Positions 1-7,000 of a stretch of DNA of 10,294 nucleotides are shown in pieces; within the stretch, counting starts at the first letter, position 1; every line of letters starts with the position of its first letter. The position numbers and the translations under genes are program-made. This stretch comes from Dunaliella salina (lineage: Eukaryota; Chlorophyta; Chlorophyceae; Chlamydomonadales; Dunaliellaceae). Location: positions 303,907 through 314,200 of the forward strand of contig MU069512.1 in the NCBI GenBank assembly GCA_002284615.2, read 5' to 3'. The notes beneath the pieces are model-generated. The model had not been told where the DNA came from. It searched no databases and saw only the letters and a program-made list of their open reading frames with translations.

Positions 1-581
1 GAGAGAGAGACACGTAAGCATATTAGACTTTCCGCATGCATGTGGTGCCATTGATTGCAGTTCTTGTGATGGCTTTACAGGCCTCGTAGGCAGGAACAGC
101 TGTGTACCCCACAGGCAGGTACAGCAGGACCCACAGGTACAGCAGGTACAGCAGGCCCCACAGGATGGGTACAGCTATGTAACCCATTCCTTTCCTTTCC
201 TTTACAGCCTTCTAAGAAGAGACGTTGGAAGCCCTTGCTGCTCTGTTGCTCGACCTTGCAAGTGTAGGAGCTGCACAAAGTGGACCCTCCCAACCAGCCT
301 TACTTAGCTGTTCATGCCTTCAGCAAAGGCAAAAAAAGAGAGAAATAAAGATGCACGCTTGCCGTTTGCCCACGTGCATGAAGGAGAGAACCGAATCTCG
401 GTGAAGGGACCCAACAGAAGTTTTAATCCGTCCCAGAATAGGATTCCAAACTCAAATCTCCACCAAGGCCCCTAACACAAGCGCCACATGCTGGTGCAGC
501 TGCTCCGAGTTGTAGGCAGGCTTGACTGATGCATGTCCCATGCGGATGTGAAGCTGGCTACCTTCCACTCACGCCTTCAGC
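1..581. other. Upstream non-coding DNA, probably intron of the VPS54 gene
   Basis: No exon is recognisable here. The window opens with a short GA run that may be the end of a longer (GA)n tract, followed directly by a donor-like cacgtaagc. A frame without ATG is open from about 62 to 300 on the + strand, but it translates through short tandem repeats and resembles no VPS54 segment. The stretch just before exon A should encode the plant 'LVLGAGAM...LKSITS' region if no intron intervened, and no reading frame does so. That region must therefore sit in an exon further upstream or in one I failed to see. Confidence 0.5.
103..176. repeat. Short degenerate tandem repeat, GGTACAGCAGG type
   Basis: Imperfect copies of a core like ggtacagcagg alternate with ccccacagg over about 70 bp. 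The minus-strand translation gives repeated VGPAVP-like residues, which I take as a by-product of the repeat rather than a protein. Spacing is irregular (9-18 bp), suggesting an old, decayed minisatellite. Confidence 0.6.
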
Positions 582-720
582 GCACATCATACTGCTATTA
601 CACACTGTGATTACACTGCAATCACACAGCGCACGTCACACTACTGTTACACACTGTGATTACACTGCAATCACACACTGCGCACTTCATCAAGTGCACA
701 TCACACTGCAATCTCACACG
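582..720. repeat. Tandem repeat of about 50 bp with internal hairpin, next to exon A
   Basis: Two good copies and one shorter, worn copy start near 582, 632 and 682. The shared core is cacactgtgattacactgca followed by atcacaca, recurring 49 bp apart (601 and 650). Each good copy contains the inverted pair TGTGATT...AATCACA separated by 7 bases. The array lies in the intron just upstream of the exon A acceptor, in the region where a branch point would be expected. Confidence 0.7.
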
Positions 721-741
721 GTGATCCCTTTTTACACCCAG

Positions 742-999
742 AAGTATTTGTACAAGCGTTGCGCACTCGGCACGTGCAGCTGTGAGAGCTGCTACATGCT
801 GGCGCAGCTCATCCCCACGCTGCGCACCGTGTTCCTGGCACCGCCTCCAGCCTCGCCGCTGCCATCGCAGCAGCCCCTGCAGCAGCAACAGCAACAGCAG
901 CAGCAGCTGGTGCAGAGCAAGGGGGGCAGCAAGCCAGGCTTCGCAGGCTTCGAGCCTCAAAGGCATATGCTGATGCTCGAGTTTGATAAGCTGGCAAAT
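742..999 (+). CDS. VPS54: VPS54 C-terminal domain, internal exon A (partial gene)
   Basis: This 86-codon internal exon is open throughout and encodes the start of the Vps54 C-terminal domain. VPS54 is a subunit of the GARP tether (VPS51-54), which captures endosome-derived vesicles at the trans-Golgi network. The segment MLAQLIPTLRTVFL corresponds to the helix around 'IIPEIRQILF' in plant VPS54. The exon end, HMLMLEFDKLAN, matches the plant segment just before the conserved 'VHRDEIHTKLV' motif. Between them lies an insertion rich in Pro and Gln, with nine consecutive Gln codons at 880-906. The start was set by a pyrimidine-rich acceptor (ccctttttacacccag, AG at 740-741); an alternative AG at 778-779 would shorten the exon. 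The donor AAT|gtgagt at 1000 leaves phase 0 and joins exactly to exon B. Family alignment is from memory. The gene extends upstream of this exon. Confidence 0.8.
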
Positions 1000-1023
1000 G
1001 TGAGTATGATGCATGTAACATGC

Positions 1024-1060
1024 GCTGGTGCTGGTGCTCGAGCTTGAGAAGCTCGTCAAT
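1024..1060 (+). repeat. Decayed copy of the 3' edge of exon A
   Basis: The codons GTG CTC GAG CTT GAG AAG CTC GTC AAT (1034-1060) copy the exon end ATG CTC GAG TTT GAT AAG CTG GCA AAT (973-999) at an offset of 61 bases, reading VLELEKLVN against MLEFDKLAN. Similarity continues past the border: atgatga follows both. The copy has gcaatt where the exon has the gtgagt donor, so its splice site is gone. Confidence 0.7.
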
Positions 1061-1159
1061 GCAATTATGATGAGTATTTTGGGTTGTGGTTGTTGTTGCT
1101 GAATGCTGATGGACTGCAGAGAAGTGCTGTGTCCTCATGTACATGTGCCTAGGGGACCC

Positions 1160-1244
<85 letters not shown>

Positions 1245-1260
1245 GTATTGATGATGGTAT

Positions 1261-1301
<41 letters not shown>

Positions 1302-1341
1302 GTATAAATGATGGTATTGATGATTGTATTGATGATGGTAT

Positions 1342-1387
<46 letters not shown>

Positions 1388-1429
1388 GACGATGACAATG
1401 ACAATGATGATATTAATGATAATGGTGAT
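1160..1429. repeat. (GAT)n triplet microsatellite
   Basis: Long runs of GAT on the + strand are interrupted by variant triplets such as GGTATT and GGTATAAAT and decay to GAC/AAT at the right end. Apparent open frames of poly-Asp, poly-Met, poly-Ile or poly-Ser through it are artefacts of the triplet period. It lies inside intron A, and the frame from exon A is already closed at 1045-1047. Confidence 0.95.
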
Positions 1430-1483
1430 GGTACCAGAAGGAGGTAACCATTGTTGCAGCCTTTCCCAAAAATTTCTGGGCCT

Positions 1484-1656
1484 GTTGGGGCCAATTCTGA
1501 CCCCCAATTGTAGTAATAACTGTCATATATAATGTTAACACCCTGCATATTCAAAAATAGGAAAAAGAAGGCCAACTTTTGACCTTTTTGGCCACCCCTG
1601 TGCTGGATTTTGTGGATTTTCTCTAAGGGAAAGGCTGGTTCTGTACCTCACCAACC
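1484..1656 (+). repeat. Dispersed repeat family, copy 1 (in intron A)
   Basis: This segment matches 8249-8437 in the same orientation. Shared blocks include taaca(c/t)cctgcat(a/g)ttc, caaaaata, an A-rich stretch, ctttttggc(c)accccc, agtgctg/tgtgctg, aaggga and accaacc. The two copies are clearly related but diverged, with small indels. I see no coding frame, terminal inverted repeat or target-site duplication, so the element class is unknown; a short non-autonomous transposon is one possibility. Confidence 0.7.
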
Positions 1657-3057
1657 ACTGGGTCTTTTTACCCCATTTTTTTGCATTGATATTCTTTTAT
1701 TACAAGGAATCCAATTCGCTAAAAATCAGGCGCCACAACCCTGTGTGATATCCTGCCTTTTGCCAGCCAGGCCACCTCTGCCCATTCTGAGAGCACCCCC
1801 TGAAAGCTAGTAAAAAAAGCAATTTTTCAGCGCTGAGCTGGTCCCATTTGGTGGACTAGGCTGTGCGCAAGGCCTGCATGTTTGTGCGCTCAGGCAGCAA
1901 AACTCACCCCCTGTGTGCCCAAGCCCTCCAACTGCATTCCTAAGCCTGCAGGTGGACCCCAGGATGGTCCCTGAGTGCACTGGTGGCCACCTGATGCGAG
2001 CTGGCAGGGGGCTGTCCTGGGGGTGCTCCAAGCCAGTCAAGAAGAGTGATGACGACAGGGAACGGCTTTCTATTAATATTTGATGAATTGTTGATGCTTC
2101 AGCAAAGTGTTGGGACGGCGTCTGGATTTCAAATCCTTGATCCGTTCAAATTTCCGCTGACAGCAACAGATGCGAGGCTGCAATCTTTTCCTTAGGATTA
2201 ATCAAAAAAGATTACCAAACCAGAATCTGCAGACAAAAAAGCAAAATTCGAGATTCTAATTTGATTTGTTTGTTCAAAATATCATCAAAAGTATATTGCC
2301 TCCCTCGCATGTGTGCCCACAAGCAGAAATTTGGCAGTTTTTAGCTCCAGCAACTTTGCGGGGCCCAATTTTTCGTGCGATGATAATCCGACGAGCATCA
2401 GGGGTCCTCCCGACAACCCAAAACCACTTGCAATATGACCAACAGGCTTCCCAAACACTCGCTGGTGCAGTTTGGGCCTGAGTAGGGTCCCTCAAAAAAT
2501 GGCCATTCCCAGGGGTGACCAAGAAGTGCAGGTATGGGGCACACCTTATGTTCCTTAATTACTAAAATATTAATAGAGAAACATCTATTGCCTCAAAACA
2601 TGCACTGATGTGCCCAAATGAGAGAAATGCATGTTTTTGATGCACAGAGCTCCACCTGAGCCTCATCCAGATGCCACCAACATACAAGACCACTGGCCCA
2701 AAGAAGCAACTTTCCCCACTCAGAAGTGGGTTTAAAAGTGTCCGGCAGTATATCACCCAAATTTGGCATAGGTTGTGGCGGTTGACTAAAAATCACCCAA
2801 TTTGGTGCAGTGGGTGGTCAGCAATGGAGGTAAGGTGTCAAAAACTAGGGTTCACACTGCGGCTGATCAAGCACGTGCTCCTTAATCAAACCCCTTAGAT
2901 TCTATTGCTAGAGAAAGCTTGTGAAACAGGCTACCACAGGAGCATACGCTCGTATGGTGACAGTAACCAAAAAGCTATGCTGGGAGCATCTTAGAAGCAG
3001 GCAATTTGAGGCCCCTGGTAACCCCTAGGATCCAGGTTTATCTGTCCATATCTCAAG

Positions 3058-3150
3058 AACGCATGGGTGTTGCAGGATCATAAGTATTGGCACCTACTTG
3101 GAGGATCCTCTTTGCACTGACAAAGTCTGGTCCTTCAACACCCATGCGTT
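3058..3150. repeat. Inverted repeat with perfect 15-bp arms
   Basis: The arm aacgcatgggtgttg (3058-3072) is the exact reverse complement of caacacccatgcgtt (3136-3150), with a 63-base spacer. Partial pairing extends on both sides (ctcaag against cttaaa, and caggatc against aaggac). The pair could fold as a hairpin in the intron RNA or mark the ends of a small degraded foldback element. Confidence 0.75.
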
Positions 3151-3198
3151 TTTTAAGGTGTAGCCTCTACAAGTCTCACTCAATGGTTTACCCACCCC

Positions 3199-3308
3199 TG
3201 TGATGGTATGATGATGATGATGATAGTGATGAAGACGTTGATGATGATAGTGATGATGATACGATGGTAATGATGATGAAAGAATGATGATGATGAAGAC
3301 GACGAGCT
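3199..3308. repeat. Second, degenerate GAT-rich tract
   Basis: This is an interrupted run of GAT/GAA/GAC triplets with variants such as agtgatgaagacgttgat. It resembles the large GAT array at the other end of intron A but is much more worn. The His- and Ser-rich minus-strand frames through it are by-products of the repeat. Confidence 0.85.
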
Positions 3309-3370
3309 GGTGGAGATCTCGCAGGAGAGCCATGCCTGGTAACATGAAAGGAACTAATGATACCTTGTAG

Positions 3371-3450
3371 CAATATGCAGGACCTGACCATGCACACCCG
3401 CGATTTCAATATGCAGGACCTGTCTGAGCACAAATACGAGGTGCACAGCG
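3371..3450 (+). repeat. Two decayed copies of the 3' splice site and start of exon B
   Basis: The true border is aatgtgcag|GACCTGACTGTGCAC (exon from 3520). Copy 1, aatatgcag|GACCTGACCATGCAC, has its exon-like start at 3381 and reads DLTMHTRD. Copy 2, ttcaatatgcag|GACCTG, starts at 3417, reads DLSEHKYEVHSGKL and includes the GAGGTGCAC of the genuine motif. Both keep an AG acceptor. They are 36 bases apart and share a frame, but that frame reaches TGA at 3498-3500, so use of either as acceptor would truncate the protein. Confidence 0.8.
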
Positions 3451-3519
3451 GAAAATTGGCATTGGACCTTGGCTTGATTGTGACTTCAAGCTCACTCTGA
3501 CTCTGATTTCAATGTGCAG

Positions 3520-3777
3520 GACCTGACTGTGCACACCCGCGAGGTGCACTCCAAGCTGGTTGAGATCATGCAGGACCGCTTGCTCTTGGCAGCCCGGCAG
3601 CTGGCCACGGAGTCGCGCACTTGGGGGGCGGTGCAGCAGCCGCAGCAGCAGCCAAGTAAACAGCAGCTGCCGCAGCCTACTAAGCAGGGCTTTGAAGTAA
3701 GCCCTGCAGTGCGCAGCCTGTCAAAGCAGCTCGGCACGTTGCAGTCGGTGCTGGTGCCTATCTTGCAGGAAGAAGAG
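3520..3777 (+). CDS. VPS54: VPS54 C-terminal domain, internal exon B
   Basis: This 86-codon exon is the clearest family match in the window. It opens with DLTVHTREVHSKLVEIM, corresponding to plant VPS54 'DFKVHRDEIHTKLVQIM', and continues with DRLLLAARQL. A Gln/Pro-rich linker follows (about residues 33-49 of the exon). The exon ends with AVRSLSKQLGTLQSVLVPIL, equivalent to plant 'FARSLTKEVGYLQRVLSRTL'. These helices belong to the VPS54 C-terminal domain, implicated in endosome/retrograde-route targeting; in mouse, the wobbler motor-neuron mutation lies in this domain. The acceptor is gatttcaatgtgcag (AG at 3518-3519) and the donor is GAG|gtgagg at 3778. Both ends are phase 0. Both edges of this exon have been copied into the neighbouring introns (see repeats). 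No stop or frameshift is seen. Confidence 0.9.
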
Positions 3778-3885
3778 GTGAGGAATGGGTGGCACGGACA
3801 GTGAGAGGGGTTGAAGGGGAGTAGAAGGGTGAGGGAAGGGTGGCTCAGAGTCATTTGCAAAAAGTATAGACCACATACAGCAGAG

Positions 3886-4700
3886 CAGCTCAGCACGCTG
3901 CAGTTGGTGCTGGTGCTCACCTTACAAGAGGAAGAGCTGAGGGAGAGGTGGCACAGATACATGTGCAAAAATTATCACACCACATACATCAGAGCAGCCT
4001 AGCATGCTGCAATTCGTGCAGGTGCCCTTCTTGCAGGAGGAAAAGGTGAGGGAGAGTTGGCACAGGCACATGTGCAAAAAATTGTCACACCAGAAGCACC
4101 TGAGCAGCTTGGCAGCCTGCTGTCTGTGCTGGGCCTAATTTACAAGAGGAGGGGTTGAGGTCGGAGTGGCACAGACACGTGTGGAAAACTTGTCGCATTA
4201 CATACAGCAGAGCAGCTTGGCACGCTGCCGTCAGTGCTGCCCATCTTACAAGAGGAAAAGGTGAGGATGGGGTGGAACAGACACGTGTGTAAAAATTTTC
4301 GCGCCGGGAATCACCAGGACAGCTCAGCACGCTGCAGTTCGTGCTGGTGTCCATCTTGCAGGATGAAGGGGGTGAAGGAGGGATGGGATGGCACAGTAGG
4401 AAGACGTGAAAGAGGTGAGGAATGATGGGCTCAGTGATGACAGGGGAGAGGGAGGTGAGGAAGGGGTGGCACAGACACACATGCAAAAATTATTGCGCCA
4501 GCAGAGCAGCATGCAAAAATTATCACACCAGCAGAGCAGCTTGGCATGCTGCTGTCAGTGCTGGTGCCCATCTTGCAGGAGGAAGAGGTAAGGGAGAGGT
4601 GGCACAGATACATGTGGAAAATTTGTCACACCACGCACATCAGAGCATCTCAGCATGCTGCTTTCCATCTCGCAGGAGGTGGGATGAGGGAAGGTTGGCA
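3886..4700 (+). repeat. Tandem array derived from the 3' edge of exon B (period about 108-110 bp)
   Basis: The last 51 coding bases of exon B (3727-3777, QLGTLQSVLVPILQEEE) plus the following donor are repeated with variation. Units start at 3886, 3995, 4105, 4213, 4320, 4537 and 4646. Spacings are 109, 110, 108, 107, 217 (two units, one scrambled) and 109. Each exon-like 51-base part is followed by about 58 bases of shared spacer: gtgagggagaggtggcacag, then (at/ac)acatgtgcaaaaattatcac and accacatacatcagag. Donor GTRAGG survives in the units at 3995, 4213 and 4537. It is lost or shifted at 3886 (ctgagg), 4105 and 4320, and changed to gtggga at 4646. The interval 4391-4536 is a composite with extra gaggtgagg motifs and a doubled 30-base piece. 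Confidence 0.9.
4540..4587 (+). other. Possible in-frame mini-exon inside the exon-B-derived array
   Basis: This is the best-kept unit. After cagagcag (AG at 4538-4539), 48 bases encode LGMLLSVLVPILQEEE and end at a consensus donor GAG|gtaagg at 4588. The peptide differs from the genuine exon end at only two of the 16 positions, and both borders are phase 0, so inclusion would insert 16 residues without a frameshift. The acceptor lacks a good pyrimidine tract. It may simply be a recent duplicate with no function. Confidence 0.25.
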
Positions 4701-5132
4701 CATGATTGCACATCCAAATGGTGCCATTCCAAAAAGATTTGGGGTGCTCTGCTTGCTGCAGCGGTGAGGGGTTGGCACAAACACTTGCTCCAAATGTATG
4801 CCCTGGCGGAGATGACTCCGAAAGCGGTGGCACTGTAGGAATCCTTACAAGTGCCAGGCTTGTTTTGTACTGTAAGAATTCCTGTAGTTTGAGGCAATCA
4901 GAGTTGCTGTGGGCTCATGCTGCTCTGAATTTTGACTGGGCATTCTTTGGTCTCATTGGAAGTGGGATTCCCGCATGGCCATCAATATCAATTTTTGCCG
5001 GAGTAAATATATCGCAGGACCAAGAAGGATATGTAACAACGTGCAATGGAGGCAATCTTACGTCAGTCTCATGTCACAGCTGTCATGCGCAAAGGCAGAT
5101 ATGGCTTGGTAGAGCCACTGGCCCTTGCTTGT

Positions 5133-5684
5133 CCTTCCAGCGCTGACGTTTGCCTTCTGGCTTCAGCCCTAAAGCTTGCCTTCTTCTCCCGGCGCTGACT
5201 CTTGCCTTCTTCTTCCGGCGTTGACTCGTGCCTTCTGCTTCCAGCACTAGCTCTTGCCTTCTGCTTTCAGCATTAGCTCTTGCCTTACGCTTTCAGTGCT
5301 GGCGCTTGCCTTCTGCTTCCAGCACTGGCTCTAGCCTCCTGCTTCCAGCGCTGGCTCTAGCCTTTTTCTTTCAGCTCTGGCTCTTACTTCTGCTTCCAGC
5401 GCTGGCTCTTGCCTTATGCTTCCAGCCCCGGCTCTTGCCACCAGCTTCCAGCGCTGGCTCTTGCCTTCTGCTTCCTTTGTGAGACCTCTAGCTCTCCAGT
5501 TAGGGGAAGTGGCCTCGGGCTTGCTTATACTTTTTTCATTTCTTTTCTTTTCTGCTTCCAGTGCTGGCTCTTGCCTTTTGCTTCCAGCACTGGTTCTTGC
5601 TCTTGCCTGCTTCCAGCACCGACTCTTGCCACCAGCTTCCAGCACATGCTCCTTTAAGGCTCTAGTGCTGGCGCTTGCCTGTTT
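5133..5684. repeat. 26-bp minisatellite, gcttccagcgctggctcttgcctt type
   Basis: About 18-20 imperfect units of a 26-bp repeat (gcttccagcgctggctct, then tgccttct) are interrupted near 5478-5550 by unrelated sequence containing a T-rich stretch. Because 26 is not a multiple of 3, the open frames crossing it rotate through different residues (Leu/Ala/Ser-rich on +, Gly/Ala/Glu/Lys-rich on -). I regard these as non-coding. Most units carry a pyrimidine-cttccag motif resembling a 3' splice site. Confidence 0.9.
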
Positions 5685-6044
5685 CTAGGCAAGTTCTGTC
5701 ACATTCTTGCTTGCTACTTCTGGCCCAACCTAGGGCCAAAGGATGTGCAGTGGTTCCAGTAAGTGCCATCACACACAATATTCTTGCTTTTCTGTTTTAC
5801 TTTTACATGTGCATGCCGTGGCCGTTGCAAAATCCACAAAACGATTTCAAGCCTGCTTTACAAGTCTCCACGCATGCTGCCATGTGCACGAGCGCTGCAG
5901 GGCGCATAGTGGTCTTGGAGCCCCAAAGCTGAGATTGAAAAAGACAGACATCTCACAGTGCGGAGCGAGACCTAAAGCATAGAGCAGAAATGGCACCTTA
6001 CTGCGCACTTACATTCTACATGGACCGACCATTGCTCCAAACAG

Positions 6045-6150
6045 GTGCACTACATCTTTGGGCGTGTGGCCAGTCTATACTGCGACACACTGGCTGCCAC
6101 TCTGGACGTCCTCAAGCCTCCTACCCCTGAGGCAGCAACAGCAGCTCAGC

Positions 6151-6182
<32 letters not shown>

Positions 6183-6257
6183 ACAAATGTGGTCATTTCT
6201 GTGGATGCGGGCGTTTGGGAGGAGTGCAGGAGACTGAACACATTGTATGCTTTACAG
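6045..6257 (+). CDS. VPS54: VPS54 C-terminal domain, internal exon C
   Basis: This 71-codon exon continues directly from exon B in phase 0. Joining ...QEEE to VHYIFGRVASLYCDTLAATL reproduces the plant arrangement '...HEVDVQAIFRQVVIVFHSQI'. After DVLKPPTPEAATAA comes a run of 11 Gln codons (6147-6179, ten CAG and one CAA). The exon ends with the helix VWEECRRLNTLYALQ, which occupies the place of 'RDVKHILGCIRSL' in plants. The acceptor is ccattgctccaaacag (AG at 6043-6044) and the donor is CAG|gtgagt at 6258. Reading through the donor stays open to a TAA at 6432, but that extension is low-complexity and unlike the family, so I treat 6258 as a true splice site. About 10-30 residues remain to the expected C terminus. 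Confidence 0.85.
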
Positions 6258-6478
6258 GTGAGTGCAGGGGGCGAGACAGTCCTGCATACAACCAACTCGC
6301 AGTATGGGTCCTCCCCACGGCTGGACCCCCCTCCCTTGCCTAGGCAATGGATATCATTAACTTTTGCAACAGCATATCTTGCCCGTTCCTGCACCGTTGC
6401 AGGACCGAAAAATGCGTTAGATAGCTGTTTGTAAGATCTACAAGTAGCTTATGAGAGGGGGCTGTGAGGTGCAGTGCG
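6258..6478 (+). other. Start of intron C or 3' flank of VPS54
   Basis: The sequence begins with the exon C donor gtgagt. It is open in the exon frame to TAA at 6432-6434, which overlaps a TGTAA motif of the kind used as a polyadenylation signal in green algae (6430-6434). A very short candidate last exon, GAC CGA AAA ATG CGT TAG, follows a ccgttgcag acceptor at 6403-6420. Neither reading is supported by family similarity. Confidence 0.4.
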
Positions 6479-7000
6479 TGGCCAGCAGAAACGAAAATGA
6501 GGAAACTCAAGGGCAACAGAGGAGCACTTGTCCCGCTACAAAGCTGTGTGCTGGTTTCCAGCCAGGCCACTGATTGGGCCCATTTGAATGTCGTTGAAAT
6601 CATGCTTGAACCCCTCAACTCTGGTGCGAAGCTGTGTGGGTTTTAGCCCCACGGCTGAGCTGCAACAAGTGCAAAGGAGCCAGAAACGCACAAGAATGTG
6701 GGTCCCAATACAAATCAGTGTGTCGATATCCAGCCAAGCCACTGATTGGCCCCATTCAAATTTTGTTTGATGCATTGTTGCACACCTCGACTCTGGTGCG
6801 AAGCTGTGTGGGTTTAAGCCCTGCGCGGCTGGAGAGCTGGAGAGCTAAACTTGCAAAAGGGAGCCAAAAAAAAACAGGTGTCTCACTACAAATCAGTGTG
6901 CTGGTTTCCAGCCAGGCCACCAATTGACCCCATTTGAATTGTGTTAGAAGCATGATGAAACTCATCGACTCTGTGCCAAATGGGGGTGCAACCTTTCAGC
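6479..7000. repeat. Three-copy tandem repeat of about 175 bp
   Basis: Three diverged head-to-tail copies are anchored by ccagcca(g/a)gccac at 6558, 6730 and 6908 (periods 172 and 178). In the first two copies the 26-base block beginning actctggtgcgaagctgtgt recurs exactly, at 6618 and 6790. The third keeps only gactctgtgccaaatgg in that place. Several overlapping frames on both strands translate as similar peptides because the repeat is shared; no frame is conserved as a protein across copies. Confidence 0.85.

Larger units (their letters stand above)
1000..3519 (+). other. Intron A of the VPS54 gene
   Basis: This 2,520-base intron lies between exons A and B, starts gtgagt and ends gtgcag. 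Its ends hold worn copies of both flanking exon edges. Inside are a GAT array, a dispersed repeat, a hairpin-forming inverted repeat and a second GAT-rich tract, each listed separately. The stretch from about 1660 to 3050 holds no recognisable gene. It has short open frames on both strands without family resemblance or coding character. Confidence 0.8.
3778..6044 (+). other. Intron B of the VPS54 gene
   Basis: This 2,267-base intron lies between exons B and C, starts gtgagg and ends aaacag. Its first 900 bases are a tandem array built from the end of exon B. Positions 5133-5684 are a 26-bp minisatellite. The stretch 4700-5130 and the tail 5690-6040 show no repeat of that kind and no recognisable gene. 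A near-perfect inverted repeat, aggaatccttaca (4837-4849) and tgtaagaattcct (4871-4883) with one mismatch, lies in the first of these. Confidence 0.8.

Noticed and set aside
481..520. Frame reading APHAGAAAPS as the 'GAGAM' segment of VPS54 upstream of exon A
   Set aside because: The resemblance is only to a few small residues, neighbouring residues do not fit, and no suitable donor follows.
1103..1507. Long open frames of poly-Asp, poly-Ile or poly-Ser across the GAT array on both strands
   Set aside because: All three frames of a GAT triplet run are free of stops on one or both strands; the array sits inside a well-bounded intron.
3811..4002. Open frame across the first array unit as a separate small gene
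   Set aside because: It contains a copy of the exon B end and spacer of the tandem array; the resemblance to VPS54 is due to duplication.
5133..5684. CRISPR-like array of 26-bp repeats
   Set aside because: Units are directly adjacent and imperfect with no unique spacers, and the context is a eukaryotic intron.
5228..5688. Overlapping Leu/Ala/Ser-rich and Gly/Ala/Glu-rich frames
   Set aside because: They come from a 26-bp minisatellite whose period rotates the frame; no conserved protein and no independent start context.
6146..6394. Minus-strand frame ending in a run of cysteines
   Set aside because: It is the shadow of the glutamine codons of exon C on the other strand.
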